A stretch of 64,000 nt of DNA from Bacillus subtilis (lineage in GTDB: Bacteria; Pseudomonadota; Alphaproteobacteria; Rhizobiales; Rhizobiaceae): NCBI GenBank assembly GCA_021733665.1, contig JAHREI010000006.1:1-64000 (forward strand). The letters are read 5' to 3'. Numbering within the stretch: the first letter of the stretch is position 1; each line of letters starts with the position of its first letter. Both the position numbers and the translations under genes were made by a program. Below, piece after piece: positions 35,201-45,091 of this stretch. The notes under the pieces are model-generated. The model made no database searches. It saw nothing but the letters and a program-made list of their open reading frames with translations, and was not told the DNA's origin.

Positions 35201-37096
35201 ACCACACCGTTCACCGTTGCCGGTGTGGGCGATATGTCCGGTGACGTGTTTGGTAATGGTATGTTGCTGTCGCCGAAAATCAAACTGGTGGCTGCATTTG
35301 ACCATCGCGATATTTTCATTGATCCGATGCCGGATACGGATGCCGGTTTCACTGAGCGTCAGCGTCTGTTTAACGTGCCGCGTTCCAGCTGGCAGGATTA
35401 TGACCGTTCAAAAATTTCTGCCGGTGGCGGTGTTTTCAGTCGTGCGCAGAAAACCGTTACCCTGTCACAGGCGGCAGCCGATGCAATCGGCCTTGGCAAA
35501 CTGACCGCAACGCCGAATGAGGTGATCGGCGCCATTTTGCGGGCACAGGTTGACCTGTTATGGTTCGGCGGTATCGGCACTTATATTCGCGCAAGCGATG
35601 AAAGTGATGCACAGGCCGGTGACCGTGCCAATGATGCAATCCGTATTACCGGCCGTGAAGTGCGCGCCAGAGTGATCGGTGAGGGGGCCAATCTTGGCGC
35701 CACCCAGCGCGGCCGTATCGAATATAGCCTCAATGGCGGTCGTTGTAATACGGATGCGATTGACAATTCGGCTGGCGTGAATTCATCGGACGTTGAGGTC
35801 AATATCAAGATTGCTCTGACGCCAAGCCTGCAGGATGGCCGTCTGACCCGTGAAGCACGCGATGTGCTTCTGGCACAGATGACTGATGAAGTGGCAGCAC
35901 TGGTGCTGCATAATAATTATGAGCAGCCGCTGGCGCTGTCCCTTGTTGAAAAACGCGGTGCATCCGAACTGCCATATCTGATGCGGATGATGTCATCTCT
36001 GGAACGCCGCAAACTGCTGGATCGCAAAGTGGAATATCTGCCGGATGATCAGATGCTGGCAGACCGCCAGAAGCGTGGTGAAGCGCTGACCCGTCCGGAA
36101 CTGGCCGTGCTTCTGGCCTACGGTAAAATGGTACTGTCCGATGATCTGATCGCCAGCAATCTGCCGGATGATACCTATCTGCATTCGCGCCTGTTTGGCT
36201 ATTTCCCGCAGGAAATGCAGGAGCGTTTTGCCAAGGATATTACCCATCACCGTCTGCATCGCGAAATCATTGCAACACTTCTGTCCAATGATGCGATTAA
36301 TCGTTGCGGGCCGACATTTATCAGCCGTCTGAATGATCTGACAGCTGAGGCACCGGCAGAAATTCTGCGGTCTTATGTGGCTGTGGCTGATGGTTTTGAA
36401 ACCGAGCAACTCTATCAGGCGATCAATGCACTGGATAATAAGATTCCGGGCAAAGTGCAGAATGAATTCTATGCGCTGGTCGGGGAAATGCTGTTCTCAA
36501 CCACCGCATGGGTGCTGCGCAATAACCGTTTTGATGCAACTTTGAGTGAAATGGTCAGCGCGGTGAAGCGGACACGCATGGCGCTGGAGCCGAAGCTCGA
36601 AGAGCTGATGCCGGATTTCATCTCGGATATGATCACTGCGGATACAGCGAAATATGTTGCCAAAGGTGCGGGAGAAGCGCTGGCACGTAAACTCGCCCGT
36701 CTGCAGTCGGCCAAGCTAATGGCGGATATTGCGCTGATTGCCTATCAGGGCAAGGCAGAGCTGATGGCCGCTGCGACGGCTTATTTCAAAATTGTTGATG
36801 CGTTCCGCATCGCCAATATTGAAAAAGCGGCATCTGTTGTACCGGTGACGGATTATTATGACGGTCTGGCATTGTCGCGTGCGACAGACACAATCACACA
36901 GGCAACCCGTGCTGTGACGATGGAAGCGCTTACCAAATTCAAAGGTGAGGCCGATCCGGTACAGAGCTGGCTGACCCGCGATGCCGAGCGGATTGATGGT
37001 GTGCGCCAGCGCATGATTGCACTGACAGAAGGCGGAGATCTGAGTGTTTCCCGTCTGGCCGTGGCAGCCGGTTTCATGGCTGATCTTGCGGGCTAA
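32288..37096 (+). CDS. NAD-specific glutamate dehydrogenase, large (about 180 kDa) type
   Basis: GTG at 32288, seven bases after GAGGAG, is the best start and gives 1602 residues; an ATG at 32273 overlaps that site. The long N-terminal half carries ACT-like regulatory regions (e.g. R-R-R-G-R-P-L-T-V-V-T-L-I-N-R-N-M-P-F-L-L-D-S). The catalytic core at about 780-1250 has R-G-G-L-R-W-S-D-R-A-Q-D-Y-R-T-E-V, K-N-A-V-I-V-P-G-G-A-K-G-G-F (active-site Lys) and a G-x-G-D-M-S-G-D-V-F-G-N-G-M nucleotide-binding loop. A helical C-terminal part follows. Such enzymes oxidise glutamate to 2-oxoglutarate for catabolism. A single long gene, closed by a terminator. Confidence 0.96.
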   Translation: MSADTDQNAQAKFVVDHQMISDPVASQFAKLLFEWAPLEDIAAYDAGDMEEAAKLALKALASYQAAKPVISVDNDSILRRRGRPLTVVTLINRNMPFLLDSTMGEILERSGMVYMVVHPVLNVAFNGSTYEVHGEVTAGQTIAGTEQVSVIQLHLPQLDETARAALEQALGQVLAQVYAAVSDWKPMLARLDEVIASYSAVKGLSDTAEGREAVALLKWLRDGNFTFLGMREFRYEADKGTLVQADKPSLGILRDEALRVLRQDQDNASITQELQDFLKGSESLLITKGNSRSLVHRREYIDYIGIKLFDAEGRVTGEMRLVGLFTSTAYTSFLSTIPYLRGKAEAVIARLGFNAADHSGKALVRVLEDYPRDDMFQIDVDALTDHAELIVALDERPRVRVLPRIDRFSRFVSVLVYLPRDRYDSVVREAISNYLMDVYHGESVEFHPVFLDKGVTRVQFIIRRHDGSVAEIAREALEKQIRTFVRTWEDGVRDAADENSQTFAPRIISLASGFPESYRETFNESEALVDAVRIEALTEQNPLHVDFYRYDTQEPQAAFLKLYHFGEALALSQRVPLLENMGFRVISEQTFTLPVQTATGGKNTVHVHDMLIVSASEKPVDLSDDGDLLDDVFRTVWSGQADNDGYNGLAQSGRLTARQIMILRMYGRYLQQAGITYSQDFIAAALNRYPDIAAHLYTLFDLRFNPVLAKQADTEAKERAVTEAIETALQAVPSIDDDQILRRYRNLVEASLRTNAYMHDSEGNAPVTLAVKLNPRAVDGLPEPRPYREIFVYGPEVEGVHLRFGAVARGGLRWSDRAQDYRTEVLGLVKAQQVKNAVIVPGGAKGGFYPKRLPVGGDRNAVFEAGRAAYITFISTMVSITDNIIEGKIVPPVDVIRQDSDDPYFVVAADKGTATFSDTANAISQAQHFWLDDAFASGGSAGYDHKKMAITARGAWEAVKRHFREMDIDIQTTPFTVAGVGDMSGDVFGNGMLLSPKIKLVAAFDHRDIFIDPMPDTDAGFTERQRLFNVPRSSWQDYDRSKISAGGGVFSRAQKTVTLSQAAADAIGLGKLTATPNEVIGAILRAQVDLLWFGGIGTYIRASDESDAQAGDRANDAIRITGREVRARVIGEGANLGATQRGRIEYSLNGGRCNTDAIDNSAGVNSSDVEVNIKIALTPSLQDGRLTREARDVLLAQMTDEVAALVLHNNYEQPLALSLVEKRGASELPYLMRMMSSLERRKLLDRKVEYLPDDQMLADRQKRGEALTRPELAVLLAYGKMVLSDDLIASNLPDDTYLHSRLFGYFPQEMQERFAKDITHHRLHREIIATLLSNDAINRCGPTFISRLNDLTAEAPAEILRSYVAVADGFETEQLYQAINALDNKIPGKVQNEFYALVGEMLFSTTAWVLRNNRFDATLSEMVSAVKRTRMALEPKLEELMPDFISDMITADTAKYVAKGAGEALARKLARLQSAKLMADIALIAYQGKAELMAAATAYFKIVDAFRIANIEKAASVVPVTDYYDGLALSRATDTITQATRAVTMEALTKFKGEADPVQSWLTRDAERIDGVRQRMIALTEGGDLSVSRLAVAAGFMADLAG

Positions 37097-37118
37097 TTTT
37101 GCCCATTTTGCGAAATTC

Positions 37119-37150
37119 AAAAAGGCCGGTGGTATTTCGCCGGCCTTTTT
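37119..37150 (+). terminator. Terminator after the glutamate dehydrogenase gene
   Basis: AAAAAGGCCGG pairs with CCGGCCTTTTT across a 10-base loop, followed by GTTTT. Confidence 0.85.
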
Positions 37151-37188
37151 GTTTTAACTAACTTGAATGATGAATTGAGGGCAGTGAT

Positions 37189-38583
37189 TTGAGCATCACA
37201 CATCCGTCTGCAGAACGACCAACGCATGACAGCGTATGGAATAAAGGCATCTGGGGCTGGATGTTTTTCGACTGGGCGGCTCAGCCGTTTTTTACCGTCG
37301 TCACCACTTTCATTTTTGGCCCTTATTTTATCTCGCGTATGTCGGATGATCCGGTTGCAGGGCAGGCGGCATGGGGCTACGGTGTGGCTTTTGCGGGCAT
37401 CGTCATCGCAATCCTGTCTCCGGCGCTGGGTTCTATTGCTGATAAAACCGGTGCAAGAAAACCGTGGATCGGTTTCTTTGCCATTATCAAAATCATCAGC
37501 CTGTCTTTGCTATGGTATGCCGAACCGGGATCAAGCTATGTCTGGGTTCTGCTGGCCTTCATCTGCGCCTCCGTTGCCGCAGAGTTTTCTATCGTTTTCA
37601 ACGATTCCATGATGCCGAGACTGATCCCTGCCTCGCATATCGGGCGGGTGTCGAATTTTGCATGGGGGCTTGGTTATCTCGCCGGAATGATCGTGCTGAT
37701 CTTTGTCGTCACCTGTCTGGCAGCCTCACCGGAAACCGGAAAAACGCTGATCGGTATTGACCCGTTCTGGCAACTGGATGCTTTGAGAGGTGAGGATGCC
37801 CGTATTACGGGGCCGATTGCCGCGCTGTGGTATCTGATTTTCATTCTGCCGATGTTTATCTTCACGCCGGATCAGGAAAAAGGCATGGGGCTGAAAGCAG
37901 CCATTGGCGAAGGTCTGTCAGAGCTGAAAGAAACCCTGCATGAAGTGCGCAAAAAAGCGGCTCTGTTCCGTTTTCTGATCGCGCGAATGATCTATCAGGA
38001 CGGGGTGAACGCGCTGCTGGCACTGGGCGGCGGTTTTGCTGCGGCTATGTTCGGCTGGTCAATCACCGAGATTGGTCTGTTTGGTATTATCCTCAATGTC
38101 GTGGCGATTTTCGGCTGCTGGTTTGCCAGCTATGTCGATAGCTGGTTCGGTTCCAAATGGGTGGTTGTGATATCGCTGGTGCTGTTGCTGATCGCCACAT
38201 TGGGTATCGTTTCGACGGGGCCGGATTATACGCTTTATGGTCTGGTGCATTTCCCGCCGGACAGTAATACGGGGCTGTTTTCCTCCGGCGGGGAAAAAGC
38301 CTATCTGGCTTTCGGTATGCTGATTGGCATTGCCTTCGGGCCGGTGCAAGCGTCTTCCCGCTCATGGTTTGCCCGCAGTGTCGAACCGCATGAGGCAGGA
38401 CGCTATTTCGGTATTTATGCGCTGGCCGGACGTGCAACCAGCTTTCTGGCACCGTTTCTGGTGGCGAGCATGACGGCAGCGAGCGGCTCACCACGCCTTG
38501 GTATTGCTGTACTGGTGCTGTTTTTTGTAGCTGGTTTATATCTGGCGGTCAGAACGCCTTATCCGGCTAAAAATCCTGTTTAA
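37189..38583 (+). CDS. MFS transporter, UMF1 type
   Basis: A 464-residue membrane protein with about 12 helices. It opens with W-G-W-M-F-F-D-W-A-A-Q-P-F-F-T-V-V-T-T-F-I-F-G-P-Y-F, the start typical of the UMF1/Atg22 branch of the major facilitator superfamily. It also has S-P-A-L-G-S-I-A-D-K-T-G-A-R-K-P-W (loop 2-3 motif) and G-P-V-Q-A-S-S-R-S-W-F-A-R later. The TTG start at 37189 has GAGGG 8 bases upstream. The substrate is unknown; in fungi the homologue exports amino acids from the vacuole. Bounded by terminators. Confidence 0.88.
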   Translation: MSITHPSAERPTHDSVWNKGIWGWMFFDWAAQPFFTVVTTFIFGPYFISRMSDDPVAGQAAWGYGVAFAGIVIAILSPALGSIADKTGARKPWIGFFAIIKIISLSLLWYAEPGSSYVWVLLAFICASVAAEFSIVFNDSMMPRLIPASHIGRVSNFAWGLGYLAGMIVLIFVVTCLAASPETGKTLIGIDPFWQLDALRGEDARITGPIAALWYLIFILPMFIFTPDQEKGMGLKAAIGEGLSELKETLHEVRKKAALFRFLIARMIYQDGVNALLALGGGFAAAMFGWSITEIGLFGIILNVVAIFGCWFASYVDSWFGSKWVVVISLVLLLIATLGIVSTGPDYTLYGLVHFPPDSNTGLFSSGGEKAYLAFGMLIGIAFGPVQASSRSWFARSVEPHEAGRYFGIYALAGRATSFLAPFLVASMTAASGSPRLGIAVLVLFFVAGLYLAVRTPYPAKNPV

Positions 38584-38590
38584 TGTAAAT

Positions 38591-38620
38591 AAAAAAGGCG
38601 GCTGAAAAGCCGCCTTTTTT
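38591..38620. terminator. Bidirectional terminator between the MFS gene and purH
   Basis: AAAAAAGGCGGCT and AGCCGCCTTTTTT pair perfectly around GAAA. The two genes converge here. Confidence 0.92.
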
Positions 38621-38636
38621 CGTTCGGAACTATAGC

Positions 38637-40250
38637 TTAGTGGCGGAAGTGGCGCATGCCGGTAAAGACCATGGCAATGCCTGCTTCATCCGCGGCTTTA
38701 ATCACTTCATCATCGCGCATTGAGCCGCCTGGCTGGATAACCGCTGTGGCACCGGCTTCGACAGCCGAGATCAGGCCGTCAGCAAACGGGAAGAAAGCAT
38801 CCGAGGCAACAACTGAGCCTTTGGTAAGCGGCTCGCCGCCAGTTACTGCTGCTGCATCTTCTGCCTTGCGCGCTGCAATGCGGGAAGAGTCGATACGGCT
38901 CATCTGGCCTGCGCCAACGCCCACAGTTGCACCGTCTTTAACATAGACAATCGCATTGGATTTGACATGTTTGGCAACACGGAAAGCAAATTTCAGGTCG
39001 ATCATTTCCTGTTCGGTTGGTGCGCGTTTGGTCACGACTTTAAGGTCGAGATCATCAACATTGCCATTGTCACGGTTCTGGATCAGCAGACCACCGGCAA
39101 CGGTTTTCGCAGCAATGCCCGGTGCGCGGACATCCGGCAGACCACCGGTTACCAGCAGACGCAGGTTCTTCTTGGCGGCAACAATTGCCTGTGCTTCCGG
39201 TGTTGCATCCGGTGCAATAATCACTTCCGTGAAAATCTTGACGATTTCTTCAGCAGCTTCCGCATCCAGTGTACGGTTGAGGGCGACAATGCCACCAAAG
39301 GCTGAAACTGTATCGCAGGCATAGGCCTTGAGATAAGCCTCTTTCAGCGATGTGCCTTCAGCTACACCGCACGGATTGGCATGCTTGATAATCGCAACGG
39401 CTGCAACCTTCACCGGATCAAATTCTGCCACCAATTCATAAGCTGCATCGGTGTCATTGATATTGTTATAGGACAGCTGTTTGCCCTGAAGCTGGGTGGC
39501 GGTTGCCACACCGGCGCGGGTTTCACCGGTCAGATAGAAACCAGCCTGCTGGTGCGGGTTTTCGCCATAGCGCATCACGGAATGCAGTTTACCGGCGAGT
39601 GCGCGGTGCAATGGTGCTTCTTCCTTTGTGGTTTCAGCAAACCAGCCGGAAATTGCAGCATCATAAGCAGCGGTACGGGCAAAGGCTTTACCGGCCATGC
39701 GCTGACGGAATGCATAAGGCAGGGAACCATTGCCGGTTTCCAGCTCAGCAACAACGCTGTCATAATCGTTAGGATCGGTGACGATGGTCACATAGGCATG
39801 GTTTTTGGCCGAAGCGCGTATCATCGCAGGACCGCCGATGTCAATATTCTCAACGGTGGTGTCGTAGTCACCGCCCTGATAACGCACTTCTTCAAACGGA
39901 TAGAGATTGATCACAACCAGATCAATGCCGGTGATATTGTGGGCTTCCATCGCTGCCACATGTTCCGGATCATTACGCACAGCGAGCAGGCCGCCGTGAA
40001 CGCTTGGATGCAATGTTTTGACGCGGCCATCCATGATTTCAGGGAAATTGGTGATTTCCGAGACGTCGCGCACCGGAATACCCGCTGCTGCGATGGATTT
40101 GGCGGTGCCGCCGGTGGACAGAAGCTCAACGCCCTTTGCGTGCAATGCGCGGGCAAAGTCTACCAGACCGGTTTTATCCGATACGGAAAGCAGTGCGCGG
40201 CGCACAGGGAAAAGATCAGGAGCGGGAATATGTTTGGAGCTGACAGCCAT
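38637..40250 (-). CDS. purH: AICAR formyltransferase / IMP cyclohydrolase
   Basis: The ATG at 40250 gives 537 residues; the open frame upstream is leader. The N-terminal cyclohydrolase (MGS-like) domain, about 15-200, shows [13 protein letters not shown] and L-L-S-T-G-G-T-A-K. The transformylase domain contains [11 protein letters not shown] form (here [14 protein letters not shown]), K-H-A-N-P-C-G-V-A and [10 protein letters not shown] near the end. It performs the last two steps of IMP synthesis, consuming AICAR (ZMP). The leader in front folds like a ZTP riboswitch, which would make expression respond to ZMP/ZTP. Third gene in the rsmB-heparinase-purH order on this strand. Confidence 0.97.
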   Translation of the reverse strand: MAVSSKHIPAPDLFPVRRALLSVSDKTGLVDFARALHAKGVELLSTGGTAKSIAAAGIPVRDVSEITNFPEIMDGRVKTLHPSVHGGLLAVRNDPEHVAAMEAHNITGIDLVVINLYPFEEVRYQGGDYDTTVENIDIGGPAMIRASAKNHAYVTIVTDPNDYDSVVAELETGNGSLPYAFRQRMAGKAFARTAAYDAAISGWFAETTKEEAPLHRALAGKLHSVMRYGENPHQQAGFYLTGETRAGVATATQLQGKQLSYNNINDTDAAYELVAEFDPVKVAAVAIIKHANPCGVAEGTSLKEAYLKAYACDTVSAFGGIVALNRTLDAEAAEEIVKIFTEVIIAPDATPEAQAIVAAKKNLRLLVTGGLPDVRAPGIAAKTVAGGLLIQNRDNGNVDDLDLKVVTKRAPTEQEMIDLKFAFRVAKHVKSNAIVYVKDGATVGVGAGQMSRIDSSRIAARKAEDAAAVTGGEPLTKGSVVASDAFFPFADGLISAVEAGATAVIQPGGSMRDDEVIKAADEAGIAMVFTGMRHFRH

Positions 40251-40281
40251 GACGGTCTCTTTGTTCTTTATGTCAGGAAAA

Positions 40282-40370
40282 TGCGAAGCGCTGCTGGCAT
40301 CCAGGCCAGCGGTAGGCATTCCGGTTAAAGTGGGACCAGAGCCACCTACCACAGCAGGTGACGGAATCCT
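40282..40370 (-). promoter_or_regulatory. Structured purH leader, candidate ZTP (pfl) riboswitch
   Basis: Reading the minus strand 5' to 3': ATTCCG can pair with CGGAAT (P1). Between them lie GTGG/CCAC (P2, in GGTGGCTCTGGTCCCAC) and, before it, GTGGTAG. GTGGTAG can pair with CTACCGC in the loop of the next hairpin GCC-TACCGCT-GGC (P3). That P1/P2/P3 plus pseudoknot order, and the AATGCC.ACCG string, match the ZTP riboswitch plan. The usual CCGCCTGGGC core is shorter here (CCGCTGGC). An alternative hairpin GCTGGC-CTGGAT-GCCAGC would break P3 and could be the expression switch. purH uses the ligand ZMP. Confidence 0.4.
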
Positions 40371-40398
40371 ATTCCAAATCAGCAGATTTGAACATCTG

Positions 40399-42126
40399 TC
40401 ACACATATTGACCAAGGCCGGTGCGGGTAAAGCGCCAGCTGACGTGATCACTCTGCGTGGCAGAGAAGGTCAGCACGATCTGGCGTGAGCGTACAGGGCC
40501 ACGAAAACCGGCGAAGAAAATGGAATCTTCGAGCTGCGGCATGACATCGGCACAGGAAAATGCCCAGCTGTCATCGTGATCGGCAGTCAGATGCACCACG
40601 CCGTCTTCATCCATACGGATATAAACCTGCGGGTGGATATGAAAACGTACAGTCACCAGATCTGAATGCGGTTTGTTTTTGCCGTTGCGCGTGGTTTTCA
40701 GATGCGACTTGATAAAACGGTCAACACCTTCAATCAGGCTGCCATTGTGCGACAGCACAACCTGACGCTCATGGGTATAGCCGAACAGCCGTACATAACC
40801 GTCATGGCTGGCGACAAAGCCCTGTTCGCCCATGCCTTCCAGCCGTTCACGTCGGACACTGGTTGGTCCGGCGATAATCGGTGTGCCGAGAACGCTGGAA
40901 ATGCTGGAATTGAGGCTGAAACGGCATGAGGATGTGTCGTTGATCGTAGCTGTTGAATGGGCTGCAGTGGTACGTCCGAGCGGCCGGAATTCCGGCGGGC
41001 CGAAACGGTCGATACCGGAATTGACAATATAGCGCTGACGGCCGGAGGACATTTCAAACGCGAGACAGCCCGCATGAGCATCGCGCGAGGCGGTTACAGG
41101 TGGTGGCAGGCCGGTATCGGCAATAATAGTGGTAGAGCCCATGCAGAGGCGCTCATAGCCGGAATGCGGCGCATGAGTCAGCGGTGCACCGTCGGTCTCG
41201 TCATGGCGCAAAACGGAAATCAACCGTTCCGGCAACGTTGGGCCCACACCGTTGAACAGTGCCAGACTGCCATCCTGATGGCGGAAGAAGCGCAAAGCAG
41301 GCAGCATGCGCTCAACGGTTTCAATCAGCGCTCTTGGCGGATTTTCATTGCCGTTGCTATAGGTCTGGCGCAAGGGCAGCAGATCAGCCAGCAGTTCCAG
41401 AACCGCCACCGGATTGCGCGAAATATGGCCGCCATCGGCCAGTATCTGGCGGTTCAGTTCATATTCGAGATGGCGACGGGCAGAGCGCGCCATGGATTGG
41501 GAGACGGGCAGTGCAAGACTGGCAAAGGCCAGCGCAATGCGGGCACGCAACTTGTCTTCGCCATCATCCATCACGCCGGTCATCGTGCGCAGGTATCGTA
41601 CCTGCATCGCCAGTGAGCGCATGAATTTGCGATAGGTGGCAAGATCTGAGGTGGCAAGAATAATGTTGGAATGCTGCAGCCATGCAATAATGCGCTGTGC
41701 GGTAATTTCCGGCGACCAGGCAATGCCCTCAATACGTTTGCCATGCATGCGGATCCAGTCTTCGACCAGAGCGCGGGCATTGACCATTGCCAGTTCTGTT
41801 CCGGCGGCGCGCATATTGCGCAGCCAGCCGAAGGAATGCAGTGCGGATTCCCATGCATCAGTTGGTGGCTCAATGGCAAAAGGGGAGATGCCGCCGGTTT
41901 CAACCAGACGTCCGGCCAATGCATAGCGGCCGTGATAAAATTCCTGTGCCAGCTGCGGATCGGCAACTCGCAAATCCGGCGGGGCAATCAGCACACGCTC
42001 AGGTGTAAAGCCGGAAAAACGCCAGCGAAACATCGGGCCGCGGCGCACACGTCTGCTGAAACGCCGCCAGCTTTGGGCTACAGCAAGTGTCCACAGGTGC
42101 GGGGTTTCGCTCAACGCGACATTCAC
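40399..42126 (-). CDS. Heparinase II/III-family protein
   Basis: The GTG at 42126, with AAGGAG 9 bases upstream, is the best start (575 residues). The N-terminal alpha/alpha toroid is followed by the heparinase II/III-like beta domain from about 300 ([40 protein letters not shown]). Family enzymes are polysaccharide lyases, but the substrate of the rhizobial group is not known. No signal peptide is obvious. It lies between rsmB and purH on the same strand, an order kept in Brucella relatives. Confidence 0.85.
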   Translation of the reverse strand: MNVALSETPHLWTLAVAQSWRRFSRRVRRGPMFRWRFSGFTPERVLIAPPDLRVADPQLAQEFYHGRYALAGRLVETGGISPFAIEPPTDAWESALHSFGWLRNMRAAGTELAMVNARALVEDWIRMHGKRIEGIAWSPEITAQRIIAWLQHSNIILATSDLATYRKFMRSLAMQVRYLRTMTGVMDDGEDKLRARIALAFASLALPVSQSMARSARRHLEYELNRQILADGGHISRNPVAVLELLADLLPLRQTYSNGNENPPRALIETVERMLPALRFFRHQDGSLALFNGVGPTLPERLISVLRHDETDGAPLTHAPHSGYERLCMGSTTIIADTGLPPPVTASRDAHAGCLAFEMSSGRQRYIVNSGIDRFGPPEFRPLGRTTAAHSTATINDTSSCRFSLNSSISSVLGTPIIAGPTSVRRERLEGMGEQGFVASHDGYVRLFGYTHERQVVLSHNGSLIEGVDRFIKSHLKTTRNGKNKPHSDLVTVRFHIHPQVYIRMDEDGVVHLTADHDDSWAFSCADVMPQLEDSIFFAGFRGPVRSRQIVLTFSATQSDHVSWRFTRTGLGQYV

Positions 42127-42146
42127 GGCAGGGTACTCCTTAGAGC

Positions 42147-42190
42147 ATGTCGCGCTCAAATGAATTCATTTGAGCTACCGCGAACATGCG
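42147..42190. repeat. Nested palindromic element upstream of the heparinase gene
   Basis: A 22-base perfect palindrome occupies 42154-42175 (centre GAATTC). It is flanked by CATGTCGCG on one side and CGCGAACATG on the other, extending the dyad imperfectly. The element overlaps the region just 5' of the heparinase ribosome binding site. It resembles dispersed rhizobial palindromes. Confidence 0.5.
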
Positions 42191-42409
42191 ACAATTAAAA
42201 AAATCCGGAGCGAGCACAGCGGGTATGATTAAACGCAGCAGACTCCGGAGCATCTCAAAACCGGAAGAATGTCCGGTGGTGATATACTGCTTATTAATGC
42301 GCTATGATCTATCATTCCACGGCAATGGTGAACTCTTTGTTAACCAAGAGCTGCGGAATGATGTGGATCAGCACGTTTTTTACGAAACAGATAGATTTTT
42401 AGACGTTTC

Positions 42410-43864
42410 TCAAGGCTGACGACGGAAGCGGGCGGCAAAGAAACCATCAAGACCGGCCATCTTTGGCTCATCATGAGGCAAATCAGCCGGTGTTGAACGC
42501 AGAAAACCCTGATCTGTGATCAGCTGTTCTATTCCCTTCAGCTCTTCGGGCTTGAATGGTTCAGCTTTCAGCACGCCTTCTGCGAGAATGGCCTGTGCCA
42601 TGTCTTCACCTTCCTCACGATTGAGCGAGCAATTGGAGAAGACGATAATGCCGTCCGGTTTCACCAGAGAAATTGCATGACGAAGCAGTTTGGCCTGTAC
42701 CTGTGCCAGGCGGACAATGTCGTCCGGTGTTTTTGTCCAGAGTACATCAGGGTGGCGGCGTACTGTGCCGGTGGATGAGCAAGGCGCATCGAGCAGAATG
42801 GCGTCAAACAGCTCATCCGTCTGATAGTCGAGAATATTGGTTGCAATCAGTTCTGCGTCCAGTTGCAGACGATCGAGATTGCTTTTCAGGCGCTTCAGGC
42901 GGTTTTTATTAATATCAAACGCGGTGACTTTGGCACCGGCCATAATCAGCTGTGCGGTCTTGCCGCCGGGCGCAGCGCAAAGATCGGCAACACGTTTGCC
43001 TTTAATATCGCCGAGCAATGTGGCCGGCAGGCTTGCAGCAGCATCCTGCACCCACCATTCACCTTCTGCAAAGCCTTCAAGTGCGGTGAGGGCACCTTCA
43101 AAAGAACCGAGGCGCACGGAGCCGTTTGGTAATAATGTACCGCCGAGCTTTGCAGCCCATTCTGCCGGATTGCTTTTGACTGTCAGATCGATGGAAGGTT
43201 CATAGGCCTGCATTGCCAGAATGGCTTCAGCCTGTTTCTGGCCATAGGTTTTGGTCAGGCTTTCAATATACCAGTCAGGACCGTTTGGAATTTTCAGCTC
43301 AATCGCGCGCTCTTTATTGCGGGTAAGGCGGCGCAGCACGGCATTGACGAGGCTGGCATATTTGCGGTTGCGGGGGTCGATATTGGCCGATGTTACAGCC
43401 AGATCAACGGCCGCATGATCCGGTACATCGAGATAGAGGATCTGTGCCGCACCGACATGGAGCAATTGCTGCAAGGCAGTCGCATTGGCAGGCAACGGAC
43501 GATCAAGAAGCTTGCACAGAGCTGTTTCAATGGTGTTGCGGTTACGCAATGCAGTGCCGAGGATGGCGCGTACCAGTGAGCGGTCGCGGTCATCCAGTTC
43601 CATATATTGCGGGTGGCCGTGATGCGCATCAGTGAGACCATCCAGCGAGGTGTTTTTAGCAACCACAGCATTGAGCAGTTTGGCGGCGCATTGGCGCACA
43701 TTCAGTCCCGGATGCTCTGCTTCAAGCTTCGCGCGATATTCGGCTTCGGACAGACCCAGCGCGTGGTCTGCCTTTGGTTCAGCCTGAACCTGCTTATGAA
43801 ACGGCTTCTTATGTGCATTGAAGCCGGTACGTTTAGCGGCAGGTTTGTTATCGCTCAAGACCAT
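42410..43864 (-). CDS. rsmB: 16S rRNA (cytosine967-C5)-methyltransferase
   Basis: A 484-residue protein with an N-terminal NusB-like RNA-binding domain (about 55-195) and a C-terminal Rossmann methyltransferase. SAM motif I is [12 protein letters not shown]. Motif IV is [10 protein letters not shown] and motif [14 protein letters not shown]; these hold the two Cys of the Nop2/Sun mechanism. The first about 40 residues are a basic tail rich in Lys. Its start overlaps the 3' end of htpX by 10 bases, so they are translated in coupling. Confidence 0.93.
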   Translation of the reverse strand: MVLSDNKPAAKRTGFNAHKKPFHKQVQAEPKADHALGLSEAEYRAKLEAEHPGLNVRQCAAKLLNAVVAKNTSLDGLTDAHHGHPQYMELDDRDRSLVRAILGTALRNRNTIETALCKLLDRPLPANATALQQLLHVGAAQILYLDVPDHAAVDLAVTSANIDPRNRKYASLVNAVLRRLTRNKERAIELKIPNGPDWYIESLTKTYGQKQAEAILAMQAYEPSIDLTVKSNPAEWAAKLGGTLLPNGSVRLGSFEGALTALEGFAEGEWWVQDAAASLPATLLGDIKGKRVADLCAAPGGKTAQLIMAGAKVTAFDINKNRLKRLKSNLDRLQLDAELIATNILDYQTDELFDAILLDAPCSSTGTVRRHPDVLWTKTPDDIVRLAQVQAKLLRHAISLVKPDGIIVFSNCSLNREEGEDMAQAILAEGVLKAEPFKPEELKGIEQLITDQGFLRSTPADLPHDEPKMAGLDGFFAARFRRQP

Positions 43865-44895
43865 GGTCCTTTATAGGGTTTTTCCGGTTCGTCATCCGGC
43901 GCAGAGTCGCTGTCTGCGGCTTGCCCCCACGGATTATTCCGTGTTGGGGTACTGCGCGGGCGGCTCTGTGATTGGTTATTTGTCGGGCTATATGCACCAG
44001 ACTGACGGTTCTGAAAACCATTATCTGTATTATCATAGACAGAATTAATGCCCATTTCCTGCGCAATACCCTCCAGAGCGGCAATACGGTTTGCCGTATC
44101 CGGATGGGTCGAGAACAGATTATCCGCACCGCGACCGCTTAAAGGGTTGATAATAAACATATGAGCCGTTGCCGGATTATGCTCGGCTTCTTCATTCACA
44201 GTTTCATGGGCGCCGCGCGCAATCTTGTTCAAGGCAGAGGCCAGCCATAGCGGGTTGCCACAGATTTCCGCGCCGCGACGGTCAGCAGCATATTCGCGGG
44301 TACGGCTAACGGCCATTTGCACGATCATTGCCGCAAAAGGCGCAACCAGCATAGCGACAATGGTGCCGATTGTGCTCAGCAAATTGTTGTTCTCACGATT
44401 GCCACCGAAGAACATAGCAAAATTACCGAGCATGGAAATCGCACCGGCAAGGGTTGCGGTGATTGTCATGGTCAGTGTGTCACGGTTTTGTACGTGTGCC
44501 AGTTCATGCGCCATCACGGCGGCAACTTCCTGCTTGTTCAGACGCTGCAACAGGCCGGTTGTGGCGGCAACGGCAGCGTTTTCAGGATTACGGCCGGTCG
44601 CAAAAGCATTGGGCTGGTCTTCATGGATAATATAGATGCGTGGCTGCGGCAGACCGGCACGGTCTGATAATTCGCGCACGATACGGTAATATTCCGGTGC
44701 AGTATTCTCATCCGCCTCCTGCGCATTATACATACGCAGCACCATCTTGTCGGAATTCCAGTAGCTGAAGAAGTTCATGGCGACCGCAACGGCCAGAGCG
44801 ATCATCATGCCGCCTGAGCCGCCGATCAGATAACCGATACTCATAAACATGGCTGTCATGAAGGCAATCAGCATGGCAGTGCGCATCATGTTCAT
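43855..44895 (-). CDS. htpX: Membrane zinc metalloprotease HtpX
   Basis: A 346-residue M48 peptidase. Two membrane helices at the N-terminus are followed by the zinc motif H130-E131-L-A-H134 in [13 protein letters not shown], and further hydrophobic segments at about 140-200. The third ligand Glu lies in the [10 protein letters not shown] region. A disordered, Asn/Ser/Pro-rich tail of about 50 residues extends the C-terminus, longer than in E. coli. HtpX degrades damaged membrane proteins and is usually stress-induced. Overlaps rsmB. Confidence 0.95.
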   Translation of the reverse strand: MNMMRTAMLIAFMTAMFMSIGYLIGGSGGMMIALAVAVAMNFFSYWNSDKMVLRMYNAQEADENTAPEYYRIVRELSDRAGLPQPRIYIIHEDQPNAFATGRNPENAAVAATTGLLQRLNKQEVAAVMAHELAHVQNRDTLTMTITATLAGAISMLGNFAMFFGGNRENNNLLSTIGTIVAMLVAPFAAMIVQMAVSRTREYAADRRGAEICGNPLWLASALNKIARGAHETVNEEAEHNPATAHMFIINPLSGRGADNLFSTHPDTANRIAALEGIAQEMGINSVYDNTDNGFQNRQSGAYSPTNNQSQSRPRSTPTRNNPWGQAADSDSAPDDEPEKPYKGPWS

Positions 44896-44995
44896 TCAGT
44901 ATCTCCGTTCCGGTTGGTAAATAAGGTCATTTTCATGTGATGATAAAATGGGGATGGCACACTATATCTTCAATACGACAAGGGCTATGATAGCA

Positions 44996-45050
44996 CTCTA
45001 GTTTCTTTAGTTTGTCGCATTATCACGACGTTAAATGTGTAAATGCTCAA
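44996..45050. repeat. Intergenic repeat, copy 2
   Basis: Matches 19681-19746 over about 43 bases (CTCT.GTT.CTTT..., GTCGCATT.TCACGACGT.AAATG) and again in a TGTG.AAATGCTC end. It lies between htpX and the SdhAF4-like gene. Confidence 0.5.
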
Positions 45051-45091
45051 GCCCATTCTTATATATGCCGCAGATCGACAGGATGAAAACC

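Noticed and set aside
33452-35305. 617-codon minus-strand frame inside the glutamate dehydrogenase gene
   Set aside because: A long antisense shadow caused by codon bias. The composition (rich in His, Arg, Ile, Thr) is unlike a real protein and the sense gene is certain.
40251-40451. 67-codon N-terminal extension of PurH
   Set aside because: The canonical PurH start is the ATG at 40250, and the extension coincides with the structured leader and overlaps the end of the heparinase gene.
42186-42419. 77-codon plus-strand frame between heparinase and rsmB
   Set aside because: No ribosome binding site, no recognisable family, and it overlaps the palindromic element end and the rsmB stop.
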